DNA of 64,000 nucleotides, taken from the NCBI RefSeq assembly GCF_002091955.1, contig NZ_MKKY01000036.1:186001-250000 (forward strand), read 5' to 3'. Shown in pieces: positions 26,337 through 34,559 of the stretch. A program made the position numbers and the translations under genes. How positions within the stretch are numbered: position 1 is the stretch's first letter; every line of letters starts with the position of its first letter. The stretch comes from Rhodococcus sp. 1168 (GTDB lineage Bacteria; Actinomycetota; Actinomycetes; Mycobacteriales; Mycobacteriaceae). The notes under the pieces were generated by a model, which ran no database searches, was not told the origin of the DNA, and saw nothing but the letters and a program-made list of their open reading frames with translations.

Positions 26337-27188
26337 CTAGCTCTTGTTCGACCCGAACTTGGCACCGGTTGCTCGCCCAATCCTGTTGATCGGCGCCAGA
26401 ATATCTTGATACCGTGGCCCCACTACACGAGGGATAAGATCGAACAGTCGCGCATCCGGGCCTATGAGGATGCGCGGTTTGTTGCGCTCGACGCCGCCGA
26501 GGATCACCTTGGCCGCGCGCGTGGGCGAGGTGACGGCGATCTGCTCGAAGCGTCGGACGACGGCGTCGTGATCTCCCAGATCTGCCATTCCTCGTGCGTT
26601 GGCAACGATGTTCGTCTTGATTCCGCCGGGATGTACACAGCTGACGCCGACGGGATGGCGGGCGACTTTCATTTCCTGACGTAGCGCCTCGGTGAAACCG
26701 CGCACCGCGAACTTTGCCGAGTTGTATGCGCTCTGACCGGGAATGCCAATCAACCCGAACACGCTCGACACATTCACCAGGTGTCCTTCACCGGACTCGA
26801 TGAGCGCCGGCAGAAATGCTTTGGAGCCGTTGACAACTCCCCAGAAATCGATGTTCATGACCCACTCGAAATCGTCCCAGGTCATATCCAGAACATCCGC
26901 GCCGAGCGCGACGCCTGCATTGTTGACCACGAGGTTGACGCGTCCGAATTCGCTGACGACCGCATCGGCATGAAAATACATTGCCGCGCGGTCGGACACG
27001 TCCAACTGGTAGGACACTGTTCGAGCACCGATCTTCTCGCACAACACGACCGTCTCCGTGAGCGCTTCGCCGTCGATGTCCGAGAGCGCCAGCCTCGCGC
27101 CGCGGTGCGCGAGGTCGAGGGCGAGCGCGCGGCCGATCCCCGATCCGGCTCCGGTGACGACGGCGACCTTGTTGTCGAAACTCCTCAT
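26337..27188 (-). CDS. Short-chain dehydrogenase/reductase
   Basis: A 283-residue SDR. Cofactor motif AVVTGAGSGIGRALALDL; SDIDGEALTE at the end of beta2 favours NAD(H). NNAG in VNLVVNNAGVALGAD, catalytic Ser in LVNVSSVFGLIG, and YNSAK for Tyr-xxx-Lys. The C-terminus (LFDLIPRVVGPRYQDILAPI) is typical of mycobacterial SDRs acting on lipids or steroids, but the substrate is not evident. ATG 27188 is preceded by AAAGAAG; the frame is open further but runs through the lpd terminator, so the longer start is rejected. Confidence 0.9.
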   Translation of the reverse strand: MRSFDNKVAVVTGAGSGIGRALALDLAHRGARLALSDIDGEALTETVVLCEKIGARTVSYQLDVSDRAAMYFHADAVVSEFGRVNLVVNNAGVALGADVLDMTWDDFEWVMNIDFWGVVNGSKAFLPALIESGEGHLVNVSSVFGLIGIPGQSAYNSAKFAVRGFTEALRQEMKVARHPVGVSCVHPGGIKTNIVANARGMADLGDHDAVVRRFEQIAVTSPTRAAKVILGGVERNKPRILIGPDARLFDLIPRVVGPRYQDILAPINRIGRATGAKFGSNKS

Positions 27189-27291
27189 GAATGCACTTCT
27201 TTCGCCTGGGTCGTATCGTCCTGGCCGCGAGAAACACCGGTCGGAAAGCCCATCCTGCCACGCGAGGACGAGTCCGGACAGTGCATGAAAA

Positions 27292-27331
27292 AAGCTCGTT
27301 CGTCTTGTGCGCACACAAGACGAACGAGCTT
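27292..27331 (-). terminator. Rho-independent terminator of lpd
   Basis: AAGCTCGTTCGTCTTGTG (27292-27309) and CACAAGACGAACGAGCTT (27314-27331) form a perfect 18-bp stem with a 4-nt loop. On the minus strand it is followed by six Ts. It begins 15 bp after the lpd stop. This is the strongest intrinsic terminator in the window. Confidence 0.93.
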
Positions 27332-27346
27332 CGAACTGTTCCAGAA

Positions 27347-28762
27347 TCAGAAGTTGATCATGTGTCCTGCAAGGCCGTGAATGGCCTCCTGCAAAGCCTC
27401 GGACAACGTCGGATGTGTATGGACGTTGCGAGCGAGCTCGTTGACGGTCAGATCCCATTTCTGGGCCAACGTCAGTTCCGGCAGTAGCTCGGAAACGTCG
27501 GGGCCGATGAGATGACCACCGAGAAGTTCGCCGTGCTCGGTGTCCGCGATCAGCTTGACGAAACCGGTAGCGTCCCCCAGCCCGTGTGCTTTGCCGTTGG
27601 CTGCGAACGGGAAGTTCGCGACCTTGATGTCGGAGCCACGTGCCTGCGCTTCTTCACGAGCCTGCTCTTCGGTGAGTCCGAAGCTGGCGACCTGCGGCTG
27701 GCAGAACGTCGCACGCGGCATCATGCGGTAGTCCTCGATCGGCAGCGTCTCGGCGCCGGCGATGGTCTCCGCCGCCACGACGGCCTGAGCCTCGGCCACG
27801 TGAGCGAGCTGCAGCTTGGCAGTGACGTCACCGATTGCGTAGATGTGCGGGACGTTGGTCTTCATCGTGCTGGTGATGCCGATGGCACCGCGATCGGTGA
27901 GCTCGACACCGGTCTTCTCGAGACCGAACCCTTCGACGCGAGGGGCAAAGCCGACGGACTGCATCACCTTGTCGACGGTGACGGTTTCGACGTCACCGGA
28001 CTTGTTGTTCTTGAACTTGACGGTCACCTTGGAGCCGTCGTCGTCGATGCTCTGTACAGCGGCACCGGTGACGATGCGGACGCCGAGCTTCTTGTACTGC
28101 TTCTCGATTTCCTTGGAAATGTCGGCGTCCTCGTTGGGGAGCGCGCGATCGAGGTATTCGACAATGGTGACGTCGACACCGTAGTTCTTCATGATGTAGC
28201 CGAACTCCATGCCGATGGCGCCTGCACCGACGATGAGCATCGAACCCGGAAGTTCACGGGTCATGATCTGCTCTTCGTACGTGACGACGTTCTCGCTCAG
28301 CGACGTTCCCGGCAGCAGTTTGGTGGTGCTGCCGGTGGAGATGATGGCGTTGTCGAACGTGATCGTCTCGGTGCCGCCCTTGGTCAACTCCACCTCGATG
28401 GTGTTGGCGTCGGTGAAGGTGCCCTGGCCGTCGAACTCGGGGATCTTGTTCTTCTTCATCAAGAAGTGAATTCCCTTGACGCGCCCCTCCGCGACCTTGC
28501 GGCTGCGGTCGAAGGCTGCGCCGAAGTCGAAGCTCGCTTCGCCCGAGATGCCGAACAACTTGGCCTCTTTTGTGAAGAGGTGCGCAAGTTCGGCATTGCG
28601 GAGAAGCGCCTTCGAGGGGATGCAGCCCACGTTGAGGCAGACACCGCCCCAATACTTCTTCTCGATGATGGCAGTGCTCAGTCCGAGTTGTGCCGCGCGG
28701 ATAGCAGCGACGTACCCACCGGGACCGGCTCCGAGGACAACGACGTCATAGTGTGAGGTCAC
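27347..28762 (-). CDS. lpd: Dihydrolipoyl dehydrogenase
   Basis: A 471-residue flavoprotein, the E3 subunit reoxidising lipoamide of pyruvate and 2-oxoglutarate dehydrogenases; in mycobacteria also part of the peroxynitrite reductase system. FAD motif [20 protein letters not shown], redox pair in [13 protein letters not shown] (Cys42, Cys47), NAD motif [19 protein letters not shown]-2 [17 protein letters not shown], and C-terminal [14 protein letters not shown] with the catalytic His. GTG 28762 is chosen because the protein then starts [10 protein letters not shown] as orthologues do. Corresponds to lpdC (Rv0462). Ends in a strong terminator. Confidence 0.95.
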   Translation of the reverse strand: MTSHYDVVVLGAGPGGYVAAIRAAQLGLSTAIIEKKYWGGVCLNVGCIPSKALLRNAELAHLFTKEAKLFGISGEASFDFGAAFDRSRKVAEGRVKGIHFLMKKNKIPEFDGQGTFTDANTIEVELTKGGTETITFDNAIISTGSTTKLLPGTSLSENVVTYEEQIMTRELPGSMLIVGAGAIGMEFGYIMKNYGVDVTIVEYLDRALPNEDADISKEIEKQYKKLGVRIVTGAAVQSIDDDGSKVTVKFKNNKSGDVETVTVDKVMQSVGFAPRVEGFGLEKTGVELTDRGAIGITSTMKTNVPHIYAIGDVTAKLQLAHVAEAQAVVAAETIAGAETLPIEDYRMMPRATFCQPQVASFGLTEEQAREEAQARGSDIKVANFPFAANGKAHGLGDATGFVKLIADTEHGELLGGHLIGPDVSELLPELTLAQKWDLTVNELARNVHTHPTLSEALQEAIHGLAGHMINF

Positions 28763-28811
28763 GATTCCCCAGCTTAGTCGCGTACGGATTCCCTGTCTCG
28801 AGACGGTCCGG

Positions 28812-29771
28812 TTACCTGCCGGTAGCTGCGTGTGTCGCCTGGGCGACCCGCCGGAAGTTCCCACCGAACACGGCCTCGACGGCCTTGTCGTCGAAACCAC
28901 GACTACGCAGCACCGCCGGCAGGGTGAGCGTTCCTTCCGGTGGAACCCACTGCAGCGGTCCCCAACGCGTGTACATGTCCGAGAACGCCTCGGGGTGAAT
29001 TCTCAGCTCGTGATTGAAGTCTTCGTGGTCGAAAGAATAATCCGAGCCGATACCCACGTGCTCGATGCCGAGCAACTCCACGCCGTACTCGATGTGGTCC
29101 GCCATCGCCTGCACCCGTTTGTCATCGTCCTCGGGCGCATTGACGCCGAGGAAGATGCCGACGCCGTTGATCCCCACGACACCTCCGGTACGCGCACATT
29201 CGCGCGCCTGCTCATCGGTGATGTTCCGCGGATGTTGCCACAGTGCGGCAAAATTGGAGTGAGAGTAGATCATTGGGCACTCGGTGCTGCGTGCCACGTC
29301 GAGCCCGGTCGAGACCGAGCAGTGTGAGCCGTCGACGAGCATCCCCACACGATTCATCTCGCGAACCACATCCCTCCCGTACGCCGTCAGACCCGTGTCT
29401 TCGACGTCGAGGCATCCCCCTCCTGCCGCATTGGCGTGGTTGTAGGTCGGAAGCATGGACCGCACACCGAGGCTGTGGAAGTAGCGAACGTTGTCGAGAT
29501 CGCCCTCGAGTGGACCGGAATCCTCCAGGTCGAACGCCAGGGTGATCAGCTCGGCAGCTTCGGGTTCGTCCACCGCGTCGACCATGCGAAAACGCCCGTC
29601 GGCGAGGGCTTTACGACGGAACTTCTGCGCCAGCGCAGTCACGAAAGCTTTGGAATGCGGCGAGAAGCCGACGTTGACGGACACGTACGACCCGAGCGGG
29701 TAGCGAGCCAACTCCGTGATGTCCGCAGTGGGCACCAGCGGCAGACAGCAGTGCTGTTCCCACAGATTCAT
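28812..29771 (-). CDS. Membrane dipeptidase family (M19) peptidase
   Basis: A 319-residue renal-dipeptidase-type metallopeptidase. Zinc ligands recognisable are Glu in FDLEDSGPL, His in [11 protein letters not shown] and His in [18 protein letters not shown], and the catalytic Asp region is [13 protein letters not shown]. The N-terminal ligand motif HxD (usually GHNDLP) reads EQHCCLPL, so Asp is replaced by Cys. ATG 29771 follows GAGGAAGG at about 11 bp; upstream codons of the open frame do not supply a better HxD. No signal peptide, so a cytosolic enzyme despite the family name. Divergent from the S9 peptidase. Confidence 0.8.
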   Translation of the reverse strand: MNLWEQHCCLPLVPTADITELARYPLGSYVSVNVGFSPHSKAFVTALAQKFRRKALADGRFRMVDAVDEPEAAELITLAFDLEDSGPLEGDLDNVRYFHSLGVRSMLPTYNHANAAGGGCLDVEDTGLTAYGRDVVREMNRVGMLVDGSHCSVSTGLDVARSTECPMIYSHSNFAALWQHPRNITDEQARECARTGGVVGINGVGIFLGVNAPEDDDKRVQAMADHIEYGVELLGIEHVGIGSDYSFDHEDFNHELRIHPEAFSDMYTRWGPLQWVPPEGTLTLPAVLRSRGFDDKAVEAVFGGNFRRVAQATHAATGR

Positions 29772-29877
29772 CTCAGCCGATCCTTCCTCGAACACCACGA
29801 CCCCGACACGAGAGTGAGCATCGGCACGTGGCCGGTCACCTTCGGAGGGACAGTACCTACGAGGGTACAAATAGGGC

Positions 29878-31908
29878 ATGAGCAACACCTCTGATCCGTA
29901 CCTGTGGCTCGAAGAGGTCACCGAAGAGCGCGCATTGGACTGGGTCCGCACCCACAACGCCGCCACCACCGCCGCCTTGGCCGGCCCCGAATTCGACGCG
30001 ATCGAAGCGCGCGTGCGCGAGGTCCTCGACACCGACGCACGAATTCCGTACGCGCGGCGGCGTGGTGAGTACCTGTACAACTTCTGGCGCGACGCCGAGC
30101 ACATCCGAGGACTGTGGCGTCGGACCACGATGACCGAATACCGCAAGGACTCTCCCAAATGGGACATCCTGCTCGATCTGGACGCCGTCGCCGAAGCCGA
30201 AGGCGAGAACTGGGTGTGGAGCGGTGCGCAGGTGCTGCGCCCCGATCAGCACCTCGCGTTGGTCACGATGTCCCGCGGCGGCGCCGATGCGTCGATCGTC
30301 CGTGAATTCGACTTGCGGACGCGCACGTTCCGCGAACAATCGGAGGGCGGATTCTTCGTTTCCGAGGCAAAGACCGACATCGGGTACATCGACGCCGACA
30401 CCGTCTATCTCGGAACCGACTTCGGTCCAGGTTCGCTCACCGACTCGGGATATCCGCGTATCGCCAAGCGGTGGACCCGCGGTACCCCGCTTGCCGAGGC
30501 CGAAACCGTGTACGAGGGAACGCCGAACGACATCTCGATTTCGGCGTGGCACGACCGAACTCCCGGATTCGAACGTGACTTCGTGCAACGCGCGACGGAC
30601 TTCTTCAACGCCGAAATGTATCTGCTCGACGGCACGAACCTGACGCTGATCGATACGCCGACCGATGCGACGACTTCGGTCCACAAGCAGTGGCTACTGG
30701 TCCGCACGATGACCGAGTGGACGATCGGCGACAAGACGTATCCGTCCGGCGCGCTACTGGCCGCGAACTTCGAGAGCTTCCTCGCCGGGGACCGCGAGAT
30801 GACCGTACTGTTCTCGCCCGACGCGCACCGCTCCCTGCATCAGTTCGCCTGGACCGAGAACCACTTGCTCGTCGTCACGCTCGTAGACGTGCGCAGCGAG
30901 TTCCGAGTGCTCACTCCGGGGCCCGGTGCCTGGGATGATCAGCCGTTGCTCGGCCTACCGGATTCGACCTCCACCGAGATCGTCGGCACCGATGCGGAGG
31001 AGAACGGTGACGAGTTCTTTCTGTCGTCGAGTGGTTATCTGACGCCTGCCACGCTGCTGTTCGGCACGGTCGGCGGCGACCTCGAAATCCTCAAACAGGC
31101 ACCGTCGTTCTTCGACACCGATTCGATGGCCGTCACCCAGTATTTTGCGACTTCACTCGACGGCACCTCCGTGCCCTACTTCGTGGTCCGCAAGGAAGGC
31201 ATGGCCGCCGGTCCGACGATGCTCTACGGCTACGGTGGATTCGAGATCTCGATGACGCCGTCGTACAGCGGTGCAACCGGTCTGGCCTGGCTCGAGCAAG
31301 GCGGCACGTACGTAGTGGCCAACATTCGAGGCGGCGGCGAGTACGGCCCCGAATGGCATACCCAGGTGCTGCGCGCAGGCCGACACAAGGTCCACGAAGA
31401 TTTTGCGGCGGTCGCAAAGGATCTGGTGGAGCGCGAGATCACCACGCCCAGCCAGCTCAGCGCTCAGGGCGGAAGCAACGGCGGACTCCTGATGGGAATC
31501 ATGCTGACCAAGTACCCCGAACTGTTCGGGGCGCTGGTCTGCCAGGTACCGCTGCTGGATATGAAGCGATATCACCTACTGCTGGCAGGGGCATCGTGGG
31601 TAGCGGAATACGGCGACCCGGACGACCCCGACGAGTGGGCCTTCATTTCCGAATACTCGCCGTACCAGAACATCGTCGCCCCGGACGAGAAACGCTATCC
31701 GCCGATCCTCATTGCGACCTCGACTCGCGACGACCGAGTACACCCCGGTCATGCCCGCAAAATGGCCGCGCGGCTCGAAGAACTGGGCCAGCCCGTCACC
31801 TACTTCGAGAACATCGAAGGCGGGCACGGCGGCGCTGCAGACAACGCTCAGCTGGCCTTCAAGACGGCGCTGTCCTTTCAATTCCTGTGGAACGCGCTAC
31901 GGCCCTAG
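29878..31908 (+). CDS. Prolyl oligopeptidase family serine peptidase (S9A)
   Basis: A 676-residue cytosolic peptidase. N-terminal DPYLWLEEVTEERALDWVR is the S9A signature; the middle (about 70-400) is the beta-propeller; the C-terminal alpha/beta hydrolase domain holds GGGEYGPEWH, the nucleophile GGSNGGLLMG, the acid in STRDDRVHPGHARK and the histidine in IEGGHGGAAD. It cleaves short peptides after proline. The start ATG is 107 bp from the divergent dipeptidase start, so the two peptidases may share a control region. Confidence 0.93.
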   Translation: MSNTSDPYLWLEEVTEERALDWVRTHNAATTAALAGPEFDAIEARVREVLDTDARIPYARRRGEYLYNFWRDAEHIRGLWRRTTMTEYRKDSPKWDILLDLDAVAEAEGENWVWSGAQVLRPDQHLALVTMSRGGADASIVREFDLRTRTFREQSEGGFFVSEAKTDIGYIDADTVYLGTDFGPGSLTDSGYPRIAKRWTRGTPLAEAETVYEGTPNDISISAWHDRTPGFERDFVQRATDFFNAEMYLLDGTNLTLIDTPTDATTSVHKQWLLVRTMTEWTIGDKTYPSGALLAANFESFLAGDREMTVLFSPDAHRSLHQFAWTENHLLVVTLVDVRSEFRVLTPGPGAWDDQPLLGLPDSTSTEIVGTDAEENGDEFFLSSSGYLTPATLLFGTVGGDLEILKQAPSFFDTDSMAVTQYFATSLDGTSVPYFVVRKEGMAAGPTMLYGYGGFEISMTPSYSGATGLAWLEQGGTYVVANIRGGGEYGPEWHTQVLRAGRHKVHEDFAAVAKDLVEREITTPSQLSAQGGSNGGLLMGIMLTKYPELFGALVCQVPLLDMKRYHLLLAGASWVAEYGDPDDPDEWAFISEYSPYQNIVAPDEKRYPPILIATSTRDDRVHPGHARKMAARLEELGQPVTYFENIEGGHGGAADNAQLAFKTALSFQFLWNALRP

Positions 31909-31926
31909 CGTCGGAGACAGAAACTT

Positions 31927-32760
31927 TCAGCGATGTATCCACGAGCTCACGAGGTCCGCGACGGCCGTTGGATTTCGAATCCAGCCGTTGTGGCCGAGTG
32001 ACTCGGCGACGTGTTCGGCGGTGACGTCGGCGTTGGGAAGTTTGTCGACCAAGTTCTTCATCGACCCCGGCGGTGCCACCTCGTCCCCTTCGATCGTGAT
32101 CGTCAGGACCGGTAGCTTCAGTCGGCCCATCCGCTCCTCGTAGTCCATATCTGCGCCGGACGGCTCGATCAATCCTGTCCTGGCGAATCTGGACCAGTCT
32201 TCGATCAGCACACGCGACTGCCGCCCGAAACCACCGACACCGACGCGATCGCCTGGCCAGAAGCCGGCAACGCTGCTCGTCAACGCCATGGCTGCGGCAC
32301 CGAACAGCAGTGGGACACCGCGCACAGTTCCGAAGCCTCGGTGGTACGGCGACCCCGAGGCCACCAAGATCAGCCCGGCCAGTCGACCGCGGATTCGAGC
32401 TGCATACATGGACCCGAGTTGGCCACCCATGCTGTGGCCCAGAAGATAGGGAGTGGCCGCCGGAAATTGCTCGCGCACCACCTCGAAGATGGCAGGAAAG
32501 TCCACCGATACCAGTTCCTGGTATCCGTACTTACTGGCGGAACTGGGTTTGGGCACACTGTCGCCCTGTCCGCGGAGATCACCTACAGCGGCATGGAAAC
32601 CGCGGGCGACCAGCGCTTCGGCGAACAGGCGGTAGTAGCCGCCCGGAATTCCGAGCCCCGGCATGATCACCACGACCGGGGCGTCGTCCGGTCCGTCTGC
32701 CGGAAACAGCGATACCGGCACTGTCGAACCGTCGGGCATCTGTATGGGAACGGTGTGCAC
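31927..32760 (-). CDS. Alpha/beta-fold hydrolase (serine aminopeptidase S33 type)
   Basis: A 277-residue alpha/beta hydrolase: VVVIMPGLGIPGGYYRLFAE (oxyanion region), GDLRGQGDSVPKPSSASKYG, nucleophile GHSMGG in YLLGHSMGGQLGSMYAAR, acid in ITIEGDEVAPP and histidine in SLGHNGWI. The pattern is that of hydrolase_4/S33 monoacylglycerol-lipase-like enzymes; the substrate is unknown. Convergent with the S9 gene (18 bp apart). Confidence 0.85.
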   Translation of the reverse strand: MHTVPIQMPDGSTVPVSLFPADGPDDAPVVVIMPGLGIPGGYYRLFAEALVARGFHAAVGDLRGQGDSVPKPSSASKYGYQELVSVDFPAIFEVVREQFPAATPYLLGHSMGGQLGSMYAARIRGRLAGLILVASGSPYHRGFGTVRGVPLLFGAAAMALTSSVAGFWPGDRVGVGGFGRQSRVLIEDWSRFARTGLIEPSGADMDYEERMGRLKLPVLTITIEGDEVAPPGSMKNLVDKLPNADVTAEHVAESLGHNGWIRNPTAVADLVSSWIHR

Positions 32761-32796
32761 CGACCCAGACTAGGGTGTGCGTCGCCGGACAGACCG

Positions 32797-32832
32797 ATGG
32801 CCGGTACCCCAGCATTGCGGGGCACCGGCCAT
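32797..32832 (-). terminator. Hairpin after the 29-residue peptide gene
   Basis: ATGGCCGGTACCCC (32797-32810) pairs with GGGGCACCGGCCAT (32819-32832) with one mismatch, an 8-nt loop between. It begins 21 bp after the stop of the small peptide gene on the minus strand and upstream of the hydrolase, marking the end of a short transcript. Confidence 0.65.
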
Positions 32833-32852
32833 AGTCGAACGAATCAGAGGCC

Positions 32853-32942
32853 TTAGGCTGGCGGAGTGTCCGAGCTACCCGATGCTGCTCCGAAAAGCTT
32901 GGCCAGCAGACCGAAAAGTCCAGCAAGTTCGGCGGATCCCAT
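32853..32942 (-). CDS. 29-residue amphipathic peptide, PorA/PorH-like candidate
   Basis: A 29-codon ORF (MGSAELAGLFGLLAKLFG, then AASGSSDTPPA). It has an excellent ribosome site, AAGGAG at 32950-32955, 7 bp from ATG, a hairpin terminator after the stop, and a perfect Crp/GlxR site 40 bp upstream of the ATG, so transcription is well supported. Residues 4-19 form an amphipathic helix with a single Lys; the tail is Ser/Pro-rich. It has no signal peptide, like the tiny mycomembrane porins PorA/PorH of Corynebacterium, which are O-mycoloylated on serine. The similarity is in size and style only; sequence homology was not established. Confidence 0.6.
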   Translation of the reverse strand: MGSAELAGLFGLLAKLFGAASGSSDTPPA

Positions 32943-32981
32943 ATGAGAACTCCTTCGTGAGAGGAAATAGTTCAGAGAGTC

Positions 32982-32997
32982 TGTGATGGGTATCACA
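32982..32997. promoter_or_regulatory. Crp/GlxR-type binding site upstream of the mini-peptide gene
   Basis: TGTGATGGGTATCACA is an exact match to TGTGA-N6-TCACA. It ends 40 bp upstream of the 29-residue peptide start (minus strand), a position typical of repression or class II activation. Confidence 0.75.
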
Positions 32998-33158
32998 AAA
33001 CGGTCTCTGTAGCGATATTTCTACCTCACGAGATCACATCTTGCACGTCGAAATCCAAAATTCGATCCGCTGCATTGCCGAACATAACTTTTCGGACGCG
33101 TTTTCAATGCCACCGTAACCGCCCCCGACTGCGATTACAGCGTGCACCGTGAACGAAA

Positions 33159-33272
33159 TCAGGCAGCGCTACCGGATGTCAGTACGCCCACGATCTGGTC
33201 CACGATCGAGTCGACGAGCCCGTCGAAAACGCCCGAAATGATGTCGTTGATGAACACTGCTGCTGAACCCAT
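33159..33272 (-). CDS. 37-residue hydrophobic peptide, partner of the 29-residue peptide
   Basis: A 37-codon ORF starting MGSAAVFINDIISGVFDG and ending LTSGSAA, with AGGAG at 33278-33282 five bases before the ATG. It is an alternating hydrophobic/acidic helix (Ile, Val, Leu with Asp at regular spacing), net negative, and no signal peptide. It begins with the same MGSA as its neighbour 216 bp downstream, and both are on the minus strand. Two tiny co-oriented peptide genes, one cationic and one acidic, recall porA-porH. No sequence family recognised. The 305 bp upstream, to the divergent PspC gene, hold no gene. Confidence 0.6.
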   Translation of the reverse strand: MGSAAVFINDIISGVFDGLVDSIVDQIVGVLTSGSAA

Positions 33273-33577
33273 GAAAACTCCTGTACTAGTCATTTGGAAC
33301 AGCCGTAGAAAGTACGACCTGATGTCGTTCCTACCGCACTTGGCAGCGCGGCGCAGCATTGAGTGTTCGTGTCGAATTCTTACGCCCTCATCGGTGCCCT
33401 TGCAACGCTTCTTTCGATCGAGACAGCGCGAAAACTGTTCGAAAGAAACGACTTTGCAAACCTTTACGGGTGAAAAGTTTGTTACCTCGAAGGTGCCTGC
33501 ATTACCGTCCACTTCAGGGTGAAGATGGGTGGACTTCCCGATATGCAAGGGCACCACCACATCGCAGACTTATCGGC

Positions 33578-33778
33578 ATGACTTCCACCAACCCACCCAA
33601 AGAATTCGTCCGCTCCGACTCGCAGAAGATGATCGCAGGTGTGTGCGGCGGCATCGGAGAGTACTTCGGCGTCGACGCCAACCTCGTCCGAGTCCTGACA
33701 GTGCTCGGCACCGTCGTCTCCGGCGGAACCGTCGCGCTGATCTACCTCGCCGCGTGGATGCTCATGCCGAGTAGATAG
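33578..33778 (+). CDS. PspC-domain membrane protein
   Basis: A 66-residue protein made almost entirely of a PspC domain: KEFVRSDSQKMIAGVCGGIG, EYFGVDANLVRVLTVLGTV and a hydrophobic helix GTVALIYLAAWMLMPSR. In enterobacteria PspC responds to envelope stress; short PspC proteins in actinobacteria are of unknown function. ATG 33578 is selected by the MTSTNPPKEF start of relatives. It is divergent from the 37-residue peptide gene, so both may respond to envelope conditions (inference). Confidence 0.87.
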   Translation: MTSTNPPKEFVRSDSQKMIAGVCGGIGEYFGVDANLVRVLTVLGTVVSGGTVALIYLAAWMLMPSR

Positions 33779-33803
33779 TCGGTTCTGACTTCCTTCGGGC
33801 AGC

Positions 33804-34559
33804 TCACGTAACCGCGACCACTTGAAACGCCTCCGCAAGCCGACCTTCGGGCAGCCCTGCCTGCGACGCGGCCGCACCCGCGAACCCACGCAACAGTGCG
33901 TCGAGTTCATGGATATGTCCGGTTTGACTGCGATGAGCCCGCAACGCGGCCACCTTGGAGTCGAACGTTGCCGTGATGTCGACGGCCTTGTTGTTGTGGG
34001 GTCCGCCCATGATCCACAGTTGGTGCGCCGACCAGGCCTGCAAACCTTCGTCCGCGACCAGCTCAGGATGCGCGTACGGGTTTCTGGCATCGGGGTACAC
34101 CGCGGCAAAGGCTGCCTCGCCCGCCGCCCGGTGATCGGGGTGCGAGGCTCCCACCCGGCTCCAATCGAACTCCGGTGACTGGATCAGCACCCGCTGTGGG
34201 CGGACTCTCCTGATAGCCCGACTGAATCCTTTGCGCAGCTCCATCGTCGGGTACAACGCGCCGTCGGCGAACCGGAGGAACTCCACGTCGTGCACGCCGA
34301 CCGCAGCCGCAGCGGCCTGCTGTTCGGCTTCGCGCATCGCCGCCATCGCCTCGCGCGGGATGTCTTCGAATCCGCCGGCATCGCCCGAGGTAGCCAGGCA
34401 ATAACTGACCACGATACCGCGCTCGGTCCAGCCGGCGACCGTGCCGGCCGCACCGAAGTCGACGTCATCGGGATGGGCGGCCAGCACCAGGACACGCGCG
34501 ACATCACTGTCGGCATCAGGACTGTCGGAGTGGGGATCTGGCGTTGAGTCTGCTGTCAT
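33804..34559 (-). CDS. PIG-L/LmbE-family deacetylase
   Basis: A 251-residue zinc-dependent N-acetylglucosaminyl-type deacetylase. Motifs: VLVLAAHPDDVDFGAAGTVA (zinc ligands and catalytic Asp), LRFADGALYPTMELRKGFS and GASHPDHRAAGEAAFAAV with the third ligand. It belongs to the same family as MshB/Mca of mycothiol metabolism but differs in length and C-terminus, so the substrate is open. The Asp/Ser-rich first 18 residues are poorly conserved. Its ATG overlaps the acnA stop by one base (TGATG), suggesting co-transcription with the broken aconitase gene. Confidence 0.85.
   Translation of the reverse strand: MTADSTPDPHSDSPDADSDVARVLVLAAHPDDVDFGAAGTVAGWTERGIVVSYCLATSGDAGGFEDIPREAMAAMREAEQQAAAAAVGVHDVEFLRFADGALYPTMELRKGFSRAIRRVRPQRVLIQSPEFDWSRVGASHPDHRAAGEAAFAAVYPDARNPYAHPELVADEGLQAWSAHQLWIMGGPHNNKAVDITATFDSKVAALRAHRSQTGHIHELDALLRGFAGAAASQAGLPEGRLAEAFQVVAVT

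Noticed and set aside
27512-28756. 414-residue plus-strand frame opposite lpd
   Set aside because: Shadow of lpd; no recognisable domain and no ribosome site.
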